A stretch of DNA of 64,000 bases from Allodiplogaster sudhausi (taxonomy: Eukaryota; Nematoda; Chromadorea; Rhabditida; Diplogasteridae). The stretch lies in the NCBI GenBank assembly GCA_945643635.1, contig CALZFC010000248.1, forward strand, positions 6,391,501 to 6,455,500, in the 5' to 3' direction. The notes under the pieces are model-generated. The model was given only the letters and a program-made list of their open reading frames with translations, was not told the origin of the DNA and made no database searches. A program made the position numbers and the translations under genes. Shown piece by piece: positions 20,959 to 30,901 of this stretch. Positions within the stretch are counted from its first letter, which is position 1; each line of letters opens with the position of its first letter.

Positions 20959-21679
20959 AATGGAGTCTTCCGCTACTCTGACTTCCTTATATGCATATAG
21001 TTCTCGCTTCTGTTCTCCGCCTCTTGAGACTGTCTGTCGTCCTTGATGGCGATAGAGCGTGTCGAGGGAAGAGCGTAACAGGGGGAAGAGAGACAGGTCG
21101 CTCCGAGTGACGCCGGCGGACTGAGAGAGGAAGGTGGCGAGCGTGTGCTGGAAGTTGGAGTGGTTGGGCAGCGATAGATCATACTCCTGTAGGATGCGGA
21201 GTGGAACGACACGAGAGTGCTCTCACAAGGTAGAGCAAAGGATGTGGCGATGGTTGCGAGATGTGATGACGAGATTGCGCGAACGACGGGCGAGGAGAGG
21301 GGTGAGAGAGAGAAGTTGGAGAGAGTAACGTCTAGACAATGCGATTGCGATCAGTTTACGTTTCCTATGAAGTGTGACTTTTGCGTGTGGAAGAATTTGA
21401 CAAGGTTAGAGGGGGTAACTGTCAGTGCACCGTGTACTTTTAGGTAGAGTAAAAGTGTATGTGCATCATGTGTTGTTAAACACTGTTAATCATTTCCCAA
21501 AGTGGTGTTATGGGACAGATACTCATGTATACATAATGTTTTCATAATCTAAGCAAATATCGAGAAATATAAAACAAGTGACGAGAAAGAAAAAAAAAGA
21601 AGGAGAGAGAGAAAGAAAGAATAGAAAAGAAAAAAATGAAGAAAAAGAAAAGAAGAGAGAGAAGGAAAAAGATGCAGAT
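20959..21679 (-). other. Region between pol and the coiled-coil ORF
   Basis: 720 bp inside the LTR element with no supported reading frame. It includes a purine-rich (plus strand) stretch at 21,575-21,670. It may hold a splice acceptor for the coiled-coil ORF. Confidence 0.35.
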
Positions 21680-24600
21680 TTAGTAGTAGACGTAGTCGTC
21701 TGCTCGCTTCTTTTTCAGCTCTCGGTGGGATCTTTTCGAGTACGCCGGGCGCTCCTCTGTCGGCGCGGCGGTCTGCGGTGTCTTTCTTCTTGCGTGGGGA
21801 GTATTGACAACGGCGTTTTTTGGAGTGTAGTTTTGCCGGCCTTCTCTACGATTGTATCGGCGGACATTGTCTTTGTGCCAAACTGCTTGATGTCCGGGGC
21901 GAACTTCGACTGTTAGTTTGCTCCCATCTGTAGAAACGACGCGGACGGGTCTTGCCGAGCGCGGCGCTAATTTGTTATGTCGTGGAGCTCCTCGCAGTAG
22001 CACTTCTTCGCCAGCTTCCACGTGGCGAGGTTGGGTGTTGTTCCGATTGTCGTAGTACTCCGCCTGTTGCTCATGCGCGTCCTCGATGTTACTCCTCACT
22101 GCTTTCCAGCAGCTGGACTGTCTCCTCCGCATCTGAGCGGAGTAGCTTTCCACATTTGCTGGGTTCCCTGCCGTTGGCATCTGCAGTAAGTTATCTTCAG
22201 GAAGACGCGGCTCCCGACCGTATAGTACGGCGAATGGCGATTCCTTTGTTGTTGAGTGTCTCATAGTGTTGATGATGTACACTGTATTTGAGATGATGAG
22301 GTCCCAGTCGGTCTGCCTGTCGTTGACGTACGGTATCATCGCTTCTTGGATGGTACGAATTGTTCGCTCTGCTTGTCCATTTGCCCGGTGGCGGTACGGT
22401 GTGGAGGAGCCATGCTCGACTCCAAGTGTCTTCAGGGTATCTTGAAATTCCCTTGAAACGAGGTTTGAGCCTCGGTCTGTGATCAGCTGGCGTGGCGTCC
22501 CATGTACGTGGCAGAGTCTCTTGATGAAGACATCCAGAATGGATCTGGACGTCTGGTCCGGGATAGGTTCGGCGATCGTCCACTTCGAGAAAGCGTCTAC
22601 GAATACTGCGATGTATTGATATCCTCTGTCGCTCTCTGGGAGAGGGCCGGCGATGTCGAGATGAATCCTCTCCATAGGCTCGTTTGGCACTTCGAAGGCG
22701 CCGAGAGGTTCGACTGTATAATCGCATGGCTGCGCTTTGAACCTTTGGCAGATGTCGCATGTGCGGATGTGACTTGCGATGTCGGCTGCCATTCCTCTCC
22801 ACTTGAAGCGCTTTCTTATAGTAGCCGTTGTTCTCTTGGTACCGGCGTGAGCACATCTCGAGTCGTGGAAGTGAGCAATTATGTCGTTGATGATTTTGCT
22901 TTCTCTGGGAAGTAGGATGATGGGTGAGGCGGAATCCGGGTCGTTTTCGTACAGGATTTCGTTCTCAATGGTGTACTTCTCGTTAGGAGAGGCCTTCGTC
23001 TTCTCGATGAGTTGCTTGATCCAGTCAGATTTTTGCTGTGCGTCTGCTATCTCCGAGATTTCGACGAAGTTCACTATCATAGCTGTGTCTGACGCTTCCA
23101 GGTCGTCTGACATCGGAGTCTCTTTTTCCTTTGGTGCACGTTCTTTCGGTTCCGCGATTTCGTCTTCTAAGTATCGAGAGAGGGCGTCCGGGACTGAATT
23201 CAATCTTCCTGGGCGATACTCGATTTTGATATCCTCTCCCTGGATTATCATCTGATATTTCAAAAGGCGTCCGTCGAGATTCTTCCTTTTTAGCAGTGAT
23301 ACTAACGGCTTATGGTCCGTTATTATCGTTGTAGGTGTTCCATAGATGTACTGCTTGAAGGTGTCGATTGCCCAGACGATTCCGAGTGCCTCTGTTTCCA
23401 GTGCAACGTATCTTCTTTCGGCATCCTTAAGTTTCCGGCTAGCATACGCGATAGGATGAAGTTGTCCCTCCTGTTCTTGTAGGAGTACTGCTGCTATCGC
23501 AATTCCGCTTGCGTCCGTTTCCACGATGAATGGTGTTCCACGGCGCGGGTTAGCCAGAATCGGGGCGGTAGTCAGTAAGGTTTTGGCTTTCTCAAAAGCG
23601 CTTTGCTGTTCCTGGCTCCACTGGAATGGTACGTTCCCCGTGAGGGTAGTTAGCGGGGCGACGATCTCTGCGTATTGCGGGATGAAACGTCTGAAGTAGT
23701 TGACCATGCCGAGGAAAATTTGTACCCCTTTCTTATTAGTAGGCCTCGGATACTTCTCGACGGCTTCTACTTTCACGTTGTTCGGTTGGATCCCTTGGTG
23801 GTTTACCACGAATCCAAGATATTGTACCGATGGTGAAGCAAATTTACACTTCCGCGGGCTTAACTTCAGTCCGAATTTCTCGATTGATAGGAGGGCCTTC
23901 CGCAGTTTCTCGATGTGTTCCTCGAAAGTGGTCGAAGTGATAAGAATATCGTCGAGGTATACGGAGATATTATTTCCGGTGTCTTTCCTGACCAGCTGCA
24001 TTGCGCGTTGAAATGTTGCGGGTGCACCACACAGTCCCATAGGCAACCTGTTGAATTCGTATATTCCACTTGGGGTTCTGAAGGCGGTTAAGTACCGGTC
24101 TTGTGGCCTGAGTTCAATTTGGAAGAATCCGGAAACAAGGTCCAATGTTGTAAAGTATCTTGCTCCTGCGACTTCCATCAACAGTTCGTCGGCAGTTGGC
24201 AGTGCGATTGGTTCAGGCTCAGTGATGGCGTTTACTGGCCGATAGTCGACTGTGAATCGAAATGTTGAATCCTTCTTCCGCGTTAGGACTGGTGCGGAGA
24301 GAACATTAGAGATACTCTCCCGGATTACGCCTTGTTGAAGCAGCGTCTCCACTTGCTTGTCGATCTCTTCTTGTTTACCCAAGGGGATATGGCGAATTCT
24401 TGGAGTTGGGAGCTTTGCGTCCTTCTGCAGCCGTATGTGGTGCTGTATGGGACCCTTGTAATGTCCGAGGTTGTCGTCTAGCTGAAAAGCTTCACGATGT
24501 TCCTCTAACAGCTCCAGAAGTTTGTCACTTTCTCGTTCGTTAAGATGTGAAGTGTCGATCTGTATGAGGCTGGCAAAATTCTCTTTGTCCGTCGGAAGGA

Positions 24601-25048
24601 CTTGTGGCAGGCGGCTTTCCCAGTCTGCTTCTGGTGGTATGTATTCGATGGTTGAAGATTCGATTTCGGTTGCAGTTGCGACTCGGGCTCCTTGCATCAG
24701 CATGACTGGTTTGTCGCTTGTGTTATGGACGATGACCTGGGTCAGTTCTCTGGCAGATTGGCAAAGGAATGGTTCGAAGCGAAGGAATTGTTGTTCATCG
24801 TTGCATCTGATGTTGTAAATGGCTGCTCCGTCACTTCTGTCTTTGTGTTCCGGGAGGGCTATGTAAATAGCCTTCTCCTCATTGGGGTCAATTCGGCATG
24901 TCCGCAGCGTTGTGAGTGTGCAGACATGGCTTGATTTTTCCCTGTAGACGTCGGTGGGTGAAGAGAGAAGTGGGATGATAGAGTCTCCGATAACTGCTTC
25001 TTTCTCTTTAAACATCGTAAACACTTGTTGTCTTGCCAGTTCTTCCAT
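21680..25048 (-). CDS. Gypsy-type Pol: end of protease, reverse transcriptase, RNase H, integrase
   Basis: 1122 residues from the first ATG; the frame is open upstream to about 25,250, where it encodes the C-terminal part of the protease (TALIGFD just before the ATG). Reverse transcriptase covers about residues 200-385 with FTTLDLVSGFFQI and the catalytic YLDD near 370. RNase H covers about 475-590 with VETDASG. The integrase zinc-binding part (H, H and CDIC, about 700-740) and the core follow, with DIAGPLP, DRGSN and a Glu in NGQAERTIRTIQE forming D,D-35-E. A C-terminal basic tail ends in Tyr-Tyr. No internal stop. Catalytic residues appear intact. The PR-RT-RH-IN order defines Metaviridae. 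Confidence 0.9.
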   Translation of the reverse strand: MEELARQQVFTMFKEKEAVIGDSIIPLLSSPTDVYREKSSHVCTLTTLRTCRIDPNEEKAIYIALPEHKDRSDGAAIYNIRCNDEQQFLRFEPFLCQSARELTQVIVHNTSDKPVMLMQGARVATATEIESSTIEYIPPEADWESRLPQVLPTDKENFASLIQIDTSHLNERESDKLLELLEEHREAFQLDDNLGHYKGPIQHHIRLQKDAKLPTPRIRHIPLGKQEEIDKQVETLLQQGVIRESISNVLSAPVLTRKKDSTFRFTVDYRPVNAITEPEPIALPTADELLMEVAGARYFTTLDLVSGFFQIELRPQDRYLTAFRTPSGIYEFNRLPMGLCGAPATFQRAMQLVRKDTGNNISVYLDDILITSTTFEEHIEKLRKALLSIEKFGLKLSPRKCKFASPSVQYLGFVVNHQGIQPNNVKVEAVEKYPRPTNKKGVQIFLGMVNYFRRFIPQYAEIVAPLTTLTGNVPFQWSQEQQSAFEKAKTLLTTAPILANPRRGTPFIVETDASGIAIAAVLLQEQEGQLHPIAYASRKLKDAERRYVALETEALGIVWAIDTFKQYIYGTPTTIITDHKPLVSLLKRKNLDGRLLKYQMIIQGEDIKIEYRPGRLNSVPDALSRYLEDEIAEPKERAPKEKETPMSDDLEASDTAMIVNFVEISEIADAQQKSDWIKQLIEKTKASPNEKYTIENEILYENDPDSASPIILLPRESKIINDIIAHFHDSRCAHAGTKRTTATIRKRFKWRGMAADIASHIRTCDICQRFKAQPCDYTVEPLGAFEVPNEPMERIHLDIAGPLPESDRGYQYIAVFVDAFSKWTIAEPIPDQTSRSILDVFIKRLCHVHGTPRQLITDRGSNLVSREFQDTLKTLGVEHGSSTPYRHRANGQAERTIRTIQEAMIPYVNDRQTDWDLIISNTVYIINTMRHSTTKESPFAVLYGREPRLPEDNLLQMPTAGNPANVESYSAQMRRRQSSCWKAVRSNIEDAHEQQAEYYDNRNNTQPRHVEAGEEVLLRGAPRHNKLAPRSARPVRVVSTDGSKLTVEVRPGHQAVWHKDNVRRYNRREGRQNYTPKNAVVNTPHARRKTPQTAAPTEERPAYSKRSHRELKKKRADDYVYY

Positions 25049-25226
25049 AACGTCGAATCCGATAAGGGCTGTTGCCGGACAGTCGTTGTCTGGAGAGACG
25101 AGAATTTTGTGGTCGATAACGTTATTTCCGATTCTTATTCTGGCTCTGCATTCGCCGATGAACTTGATTGTGGAATTGTTTGCTGTCTGAGCTGATGAGC
25201 TGGTAGTGTGTGGTTGCAGTCCTGCT

Positions 25227-26966
25227 TTACGGGCGAATGACTCTTTTATGTACGAGACGTTTTGCTCCCGTGTCTAAAAGAGCAACCGTGGCTCGATCCG
25301 ATATCGTAATAGGAATGTGTGGCAATGTTCTTGTGGTCTTTCCGTACACATTGTTAACCCGAAGAAATGTGAATACTGTATCTTCTGGGAGGGTAACTGT
25401 ACGTCTCGCAGTTCTGTGATAACGCTCGCGCCGCGGGGGTGATGGTGGTGGTCGCGATGGCCTTATAATCTCTTCCAGCTCGGTGCTGTCTTCTTCGCTG
25501 ACGAGTGGTGTTCGCACGAAGTTGATCTTCAGTTTTGGTGCGCCGTTTATGAATCGCATGATGCGTGAGAGTACTGTCAGCTTGATGATAAAGGCGATGA
25601 TGACTATCAGGAGTATCACAGCTGCTGGCAGGCTTAGTTTCATCAGCAACCATACGATATGGTCTGTTATTTTTTCCCAGAATCCGTGGATTCTGTCGAA
25701 CAGTCCCGGTACGTCGATGTTGAATCTGGGAAGCTGCGATCCTGTGAGCTCGGTGAACTCGGATCCGCTGATGCCTCCTATGAGCCGAGCGCTCTGTGTC
25801 CTCATGGACAGCAAGAATGATCCGTAAGTGATGGCGAGTTGCAGGGGAAACGATGAACCTTTCGCCTTCTCGAATATATCACCGTTTGTGACATCGATAT
25901 CGGAGAATGTCATCTTGCTATTCGAGTGGAAGCCTTGGAGAGATGTGACGTTGATAGGATCGTTTGAGAGGCCTCTGACGTAAGTGTCGTTCAGATTCCA
26001 GACATCTTCAGTGATCTTGTCACATGAAATAGATGGTGAGCTTTGAATGACGTCTCGTGTTCCAGGAATGGCGTAGTAGAGCTCTTTGTCTTCCGACCAG
26101 ATCGGTGTAAGTGCCGTGCATGAGTCGTTGATCTTCTTGTTGTATACGATCATCTCGGCTTTTATAGTGCGGCATTTGGAAATTATGAGCACGTCTTCTC
26201 CGACGAATCGTGCAATTATATCCCGGCGATCCATCAGTGATCGGATTGCAACTGTGGGGTCGATCCATGCGATTGCGCGAAATGTCCGTATGGCTAGGTT
26301 CTCGCTCGTGCAGATGGAAGCTGCGAGCTGTTGGAAAGTCCTGACCATGTCTTGTTGAATCCTTCTCGCGGCGTAGTTGATCTTCTGATTTACGCCTACG
26401 TGCGTATAGTTCCGGCGGAGGTTCTCCTGGTGATCATATTTCTGGTGTAAGAAGTTGATTTGGGCGGCCTCTGCTTCTTCAGCAGCTCGGGGTGGAGTGA
26501 CGAGCGGGTGTGGAGTGCCGAGTGAATGGAATGGTGGGGTTGGCGCAGGATGAAACTCTTCCCTTGGGAGCACTCGTGCTTGTTCTGACCGCGTCGTTCT
26601 TGGTGTATTGAAGTCATGGGTATTTTGTTGTTGTGCGAGAGCAACACGCGGCATTGGTGGCAATCTTTTCCACACTTTCCTATATTCTATTGCAGTATCC
26701 GCTTCTTCTGGAGGCATGGCGACGATATGTGGTATTTGAGTGGTGCTTGAGATATGTGTCGTCGATGCGATCGGCGTCGTAGTGGTTGTTGATTTTGTAC
26801 TTCCTCTTGTTTTTGTTGTAGTCGTAGGGCTTGTCATGGTCTGTCTCGGCGTTGTTGATGTTGTGATCTTCGTTTTCGCTGTCACTTTTTCCGTGGAGGT
26901 TGTGGCAACTGTAGTGGTGGGCTGCATCGCTGGAGGGTGTGTCTCTCCTGGGGGAGGATTTTCCAT
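25227..26966 (-). CDS. Envelope-like C-terminal half with membrane anchor, running into protease
   Basis: 579 residues. It starts with a Thr-rich stretch that parallels the Thr-rich end of the preceding ORF in another frame. A helical ectodomain with sequons (NYT, NDS, NDT, NVT) follows, then a strong membrane segment at about residues 433-460 (KLSLPAAVILLIVIIAFIIK). After a cytoplasmic tail the frame enters a retroviral aspartic protease: VALLDTGA near residue 566, where DTG is the catalytic triplet. The frame stops 13 residues later; the rest of the protease reads in the pol frame. The ATG at 26964-26966 may not be used if the upstream ORF is continued by frameshifting or if one of the overlaps is a mutation. 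Confidence 0.65.
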   Translation of the reverse strand: MENPPPGETHPPAMQPTTTVATTSTEKVTAKTKITTSTTPRQTMTSPTTTTKTRGSTKSTTTTTPIASTTHISSTTQIPHIVAMPPEEADTAIEYRKVWKRLPPMPRVALAQQQNTHDFNTPRTTRSEQARVLPREEFHPAPTPPFHSLGTPHPLVTPPRAAEEAEAAQINFLHQKYDHQENLRRNYTHVGVNQKINYAARRIQQDMVRTFQQLAASICTSENLAIRTFRAIAWIDPTVAIRSLMDRRDIIARFVGEDVLIISKCRTIKAEMIVYNKKINDSCTALTPIWSEDKELYYAIPGTRDVIQSSPSISCDKITEDVWNLNDTYVRGLSNDPINVTSLQGFHSNSKMTFSDIDVTNGDIFEKAKGSSFPLQLAITYGSFLLSMRTQSARLIGGISGSEFTELTGSQLPRFNIDVPGLFDRIHGFWEKITDHIVWLLMKLSLPAAVILLIVIIAFIIKLTVLSRIMRFINGAPKLKINFVRTPLVSEEDSTELEEIIRPSRPPPSPPRRERYHRTARRTVTLPEDTVFTFLRVNNVYGKTTRTLPHIPITISDRATVALLDTGAKRLVHKRVIRP

Positions 26967-28930
26967 GGCTTGATTGTTTCCCTTGCTGTCATTTGTCGCT
27001 GCGTTGTCGTGCTCGTCTGCGTGGTGGTTTGTGCAGTTGCCTCTTGCGTGACGAATTGTCGAAGGACTGTCCTATCCAATTTCTTCCTTAGGAGGGCTTT
27101 GGCGCTGTCGTCGCGACGGACGCGGCGGTGTCTTTGCCGAGCGTGTACTTCTCGACCATTCATGATCTCAGTGATGTTAGCATCAGGATGCAGATCAGGA
27201 AAAGTTGCGATCACGCCCGTAGTCGTCGCGTGTGGCAAGTGCTCGAAGCAGTCACGTTCGATTGTTTTATAATTATCGAGCGAAAGCGAAATGTGTGCAG
27301 AGTCAATCAAGATACGATTTCGGCCGATGAGGGCTTTTGTTGTCAAGAGTGGGATATATTTGCAGGGCTCCGATTTTAGTTCTTCTGGAAGCCATATCAC
27401 GATGAAGTCGTTTCCTTTGCAGAAGCCGTCCTTCCCCTCGCAATCCTTTGTATGGATCATGAGTGGAGTCAGAATCTGCTCTTCTTGAATCATTGTTATT
27501 GGTCCTTCTTCCATGAAAAATACTTCCTCGCGTTTGCAGTTTCTTCCCCAGAACTTATTTGAAGGGGCCAGTGGCCGGTCCGTTCCTGCAAGTGTCTTTG
27601 TGAGTCTTCTGATAGGTTTATTTTTCCATTCGAAGGTCCTTCGTGCATTTATGCATTCTGCATACGTTGCCGTCCTTTCGTTCGTCTTGTTTGATAGGAT
27701 GGAGTACAGGAAGAATGTCGAGTCCGTGCATACTTCGTACTCTCGGATTGTACAGAGCGTCGCTTTGGCATCTTCCAAGGTTCGATTCAGAGTGTACAGT
27801 TGGATGGTCGTGTCTATTACCCGGTCGCTTGTAGTCATCTCGCATGGTTGTTCCGATGCCATCTTCACGAGTAAGCCTCCTGTGGCGGATGCGCAATCGT
27901 AAAATTCCTTCTTTGCGAATGCTGTTGTGATAATTGCAAAGAGGGTTGCCATCACTGTTAGAAAATGGACATTCCGTGGTCCGCTTCCGCGGCTTCTTCC
28001 GCGTCGGGTATCGTTGTTGTAACGTGGGCGAGATTGTGATCGTTCTTGAGGGTATTGACGGTATTGATCGTTTCTTGAGCTTGGTCTGCTACCGTATCTG
28101 GGCTGTCTTCCTCGTTGATGCAACAGATAATCGGGTCTTCCACGATAGGCAAAGGAGGTTCCTCTTGCGTAGCCCTGCTGTCCTGCATTCGGCGCGTAGT
28201 TGTTCGGTTCATGGTACGGGTAGCGTCGCTGTTTGTGTCTCATGAAGTTGACTTCGTGCTCATCTTGGTGTGCCTCGCTTGTTTGCACTTGCAGCGCGTT
28301 GATTCTTGAGATGACGTCGTCATCGAGTTCGCACATCGCTTCTTCGAAACAAGCAGCCATGACGGCGTTGGTGAAGGTCTCTGGGTTCTTTCTTAAGACA
28401 CCCTTCTTTAGATTGTTGCGGAGACCATTTACGAAGTGGGTCTTCTTTAGGTCGTCGTGGGCGCCGGCCCTTTGAGATGGGTAGGCGTCTTCGACTAGAC
28501 GGCTGACTGCATTGGCGAAGTCGTTTACGGAGATACTTCCCTGCCGGATGCTCGAGAGCTTTGATCGGGGGACTGTTGTAAATTCTGGCCCTTGGAGCTC
28601 TTCGATGAGTGAATCGACTATGGCGACGAAGTTTCCGCCTCTGAGAGTTTGGTCATCTAGACCGTTGTAGACTCGTCGGACGTTGCCTGGTAGAAGTGTT
28701 GGGAAGATCCGAATGGATTCTTGTTCTGTGGTCTCGTTGACGCTTGCATAGTCGTTAAATCGTGCGAAGAAGTGCGTCAATGACTCGTTCGCCGGGTCGA
28801 ATTTCGGCGGTGGTGATCGGAGTGATCGTAGTATGGCTTGTTGGTTCTGTAAGGCGGGGCCCGCTCGACGAGCAGCCATGCGTTTCAAGTTGGCGATATC
28901 GTGTTCCGTTGACTCGAATCTGGATTTCAC
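26882..28930 (-). CDS. Gag fused in frame to the N-terminal half of an envelope-like glycoprotein
   Basis: The first ~320 residues are Gag-like: a capsid-type helical region (FDPANESLTHFFARFNDYAS, then LRNNLKKGVLRKN), then a basic, Arg/Gln/Tyr-rich tail without a CCHC zinc knuckle. In the same frame, about residues 322-340 form a hydrophobic segment (FLTVMATLFAIITTAFA) like a signal peptide. It is followed by a Cys-rich ectodomain with sequons (NRT, NKT, NIT), a basic furin-like site (RHRRVRRD) and a Thr-rich tail. The frame begins with GTG at 28930; the first ATG is at 28879, and no ATG lies upstream in the open frame. It overlaps the next ORF by 85 bases (26882-26966). Membrane fusion or entry function is inferred only from architecture. 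Confidence 0.7.
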   Translation of the reverse strand: MKSRFESTEHDIANLKRMAARRAGPALQNQQAILRSLRSPPPKFDPANESLTHFFARFNDYASVNETTEQESIRIFPTLLPGNVRRVYNGLDDQTLRGGNFVAIVDSLIEELQGPEFTTVPRSKLSSIRQGSISVNDFANAVSRLVEDAYPSQRAGAHDDLKKTHFVNGLRNNLKKGVLRKNPETFTNAVMAACFEEAMCELDDDVISRINALQVQTSEAHQDEHEVNFMRHKQRRYPYHEPNNYAPNAGQQGYARGTSFAYRGRPDYLLHQRGRQPRYGSRPSSRNDQYRQYPQERSQSRPRYNNDTRRGRSRGSGPRNVHFLTVMATLFAIITTAFAKKEFYDCASATGGLLVKMASEQPCEMTTSDRVIDTTIQLYTLNRTLEDAKATLCTIREYEVCTDSTFFLYSILSNKTNERTATYAECINARRTFEWKNKPIRRLTKTLAGTDRPLAPSNKFWGRNCKREEVFFMEEGPITMIQEEQILTPLMIHTKDCEGKDGFCKGNDFIVIWLPEELKSEPCKYIPLLTTKALIGRNRILIDSAHISLSLDNYKTIERDCFEHLPHATTTGVIATFPDLHPDANITEIMNGREVHARQRHRRVRRDDSAKALLRKKLDRTVLRQFVTQEATAQTTTQTSTTTQRQMTARETIKPWKILPQERHTLQRCSPPLQLPQPPRKK

Positions 28931-29206
28931 GTTATAAATTCTGAGATATCGCGTAAAGCAAGAGTATGGCCCTCGGCGCGGGTGAGCGCGTCGACGAATG
29001 ATGGCTGTTTTTTGGCCACTTGCGTGGCTTGAGCGTGTGTACGACGCTATATGTGAGTGAACGCCATGAGTGCGTTACTCCCCGGAGCACACGGTTAATT
29101 ATGGGGACTTAAAATGTGGGTGGCCTATATAAATGAGTAGTGTCTAGATGTTAATCTATCAGACATTGTTTTTATGGACATATCTGATGTGTAGGATATC
29201 TATATC

Positions 29207-29241
<35 letters not shown>

Positions 29242-30603
29242 CTTCATACACATGCGTGTTCACATCTCAGTGCAATTACATATCTATGAATGTATGTATA
29301 AATGAGTCTATGCCAGCGTAGCACCTACATATGTATGTAAAGTACGGCTTGTCTCTTTCTCTTTACTGCGCTCGTACTTTCGCTTTTCTTAATTTGCGAG
29401 CTTGCGTTCTATGCATGTCCTTTCACGCGCTGTCCTTCTTTGTCTCAATGAACTCATGTTCTGCAATCGCTCAAGGTGCGGAATGTCACTGAGAGAGATG
29501 GGGCTTGAATGCGATAAAGATCTATTTCTTTAACGCGCGGCTATTTGGCTCGTTTCATGTGCGGGCGCGTAAAACTGCGTAAGCTTGCACTTTTCTATAT
29601 GCAGTGCGTGGGAAGCGCGCTTGAATGTAGCCCAGACAGGGTGAGGAATGTAAGATATTGGACGATATGGTGAGATGCATAGAATGAGAGCTTGGCTGCG
29701 CGCCTAGCTGCAGGCCGGTTTTTTACCGTATCGCCCGCTTAGGTCTAGAGAGAGCGAACGAGAGAGATATTGAGAGAGAATAGTGCATATATGTACATAG
29801 CTTCGGAATTATGAATACCGTGTGCTCTCGGGCGAAGGAATGTTATATAAATGTACGCGAAATGATAACAAATATAAGTAGAGAATCGAAAAAAAAATAT
29901 GTATATGACGGGAATTAAGTTTCCGTGTACTCCGGGAGTGTTGGAGATGGCTGGCTGCCCCGAGGAAGTGGGTAAGGGAGGGTAGATATGTATATTGGGA
30001 CATTACAAAATTATTGCAAACATGTATATTAAAATATTTAGAAACTTATTTGATCATAGAATTTGAGGAGAGAGTGATGTCTAATGCATGCTGCGCCTAT
30101 TCGAGGAACTCTTATCTATTATAAATGCGGCGTTCTAGCCTCTCCACTCTTCGCCTTGACAAACGGAGTACAATAAAAGGAAAGTCCATGGAGTTAATTT
30201 TACTTTACATTATTTCTCGCGTCGCTCTAGAGGAGGTGGAGAGGTCAGCCATTTGCGAGCTCGCGGAGCATGCCAATCCTACTGATTGCTGCCCTGTCTT
30301 ATATTATTCTTTCTTCTTCCCCCTACTTCGGTTGCCCATGCGCGCTGTCTAAATGCCGCGATTACACAAATGATTCTTTTTCTTTCTGTTTGGGGGCAGC
30401 ACGCAGGTTCCTCGCAACTAAAGCAAAATTTGCCGCTTAATTTGCGAAAAATAAACTATTCCAAGCGGATTAAAATATCGTATACAGTATTACTGGCCCT
30501 AGGCGCAACCAAGCATTTGGGGCGACTGACACCTGACGCGTCGCTGGCGTCGTCGACGGGCTCTCATCTCCTTTCGAGGATCTCCTGCAGTTGAGCAGTT
30601 GAA
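28931..30603 (-). other. 5' leader of the LTR element
   Basis: 1.7 kb between the primer-binding site and gag, with no convincing ORF. It includes a (TA)n/TATATA tract at about 29,196-29,245. The gag frame is open upstream to a stop near 29,073 but has no ATG there, so the leader may contribute a spliced start. Confidence 0.6.
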
Positions 30604-30623
30604 GGATCTCCCCGGGACCTCCA
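30604..30623 (-). promoter_or_regulatory. Primer-binding site for minus-strand DNA synthesis
   Basis: Immediately after the 5' LTR the minus strand reads TGGAGGTCCCGGGGAGATCC. It begins with TGG, complementary to a tRNA CCA end. The primer tRNA was not identified. The same 20 bases follow the second LTR at 20015-20034. Confidence 0.75.
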
Positions 30624-30897
30624 TGTAGAACCGTGGTGTAGTTACTTATGTATAGTAGGCAGGGAGACGGGGATTAATATATATCTTTATCTTACATATC
30701 ATAAAGCATGATGATACTATATAAATACGGGGGAAGGAGGGCAGAGCCCGGGACAGCCGCCTGGTGAGGTGGTTCTCTCCGCCCTCTCGTGTCAGTCAGC
30801 GCTAGCCGCTCCGTCCCGTCAGGGGCGGGGCGACCAGCGCAGACCGGTTGCACTTTGGCTCACCCGGGGCTATGACAGCTCACCCGGGGCTATGACA
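30624..30897 (-). repeat. 5' LTR (274 bp)
   Basis: Ends TG...CA. It is identical by eye to 20035-20308. On the minus strand it begins with a 20-bp segment (TGTCATAGCCCCGGGTGAGC) present twice in tandem. A TATA-like ATTTATATAG occurs mid-LTR on the same strand. It is followed directly by the primer-binding site. Confidence 0.85.
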
Positions 30898-30901
30898 ATC
30901 C

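Larger units (their letters stand above)
18909..30897 (-). mobile_element. Gypsy-type LTR retrotransposon with internal envelope-like region
   Basis: Target duplication ATCC at 18905-18908 and 30898-30901; the termini are TG and CA. Minus-strand order: 5' LTR (30624-30897), primer-binding site (30604-30623), leader, gag plus envelope-like ORF, envelope/protease ORF, pol, coiled-coil ORF, purine-rich tract (20309-20319), 3' LTR (20035-20308), then an extra leader copy (18926-20034) and the last 17 bp of an LTR (18909-18925). The RT/RNase H/integrase order places it in Metaviridae (Ty3/Gypsy). The two 274-bp LTRs look identical, so insertion was recent, yet there are two frame breaks between gag and pol. 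It inserted into LINE 2 ORF1. Confidence 0.9.

Noticed and set aside
22197..25190. Long plus-strand and alternative minus-strand frames across pol
   Set aside because: Shadows of the pol and envelope/protease ORFs; none has recognisable domains.
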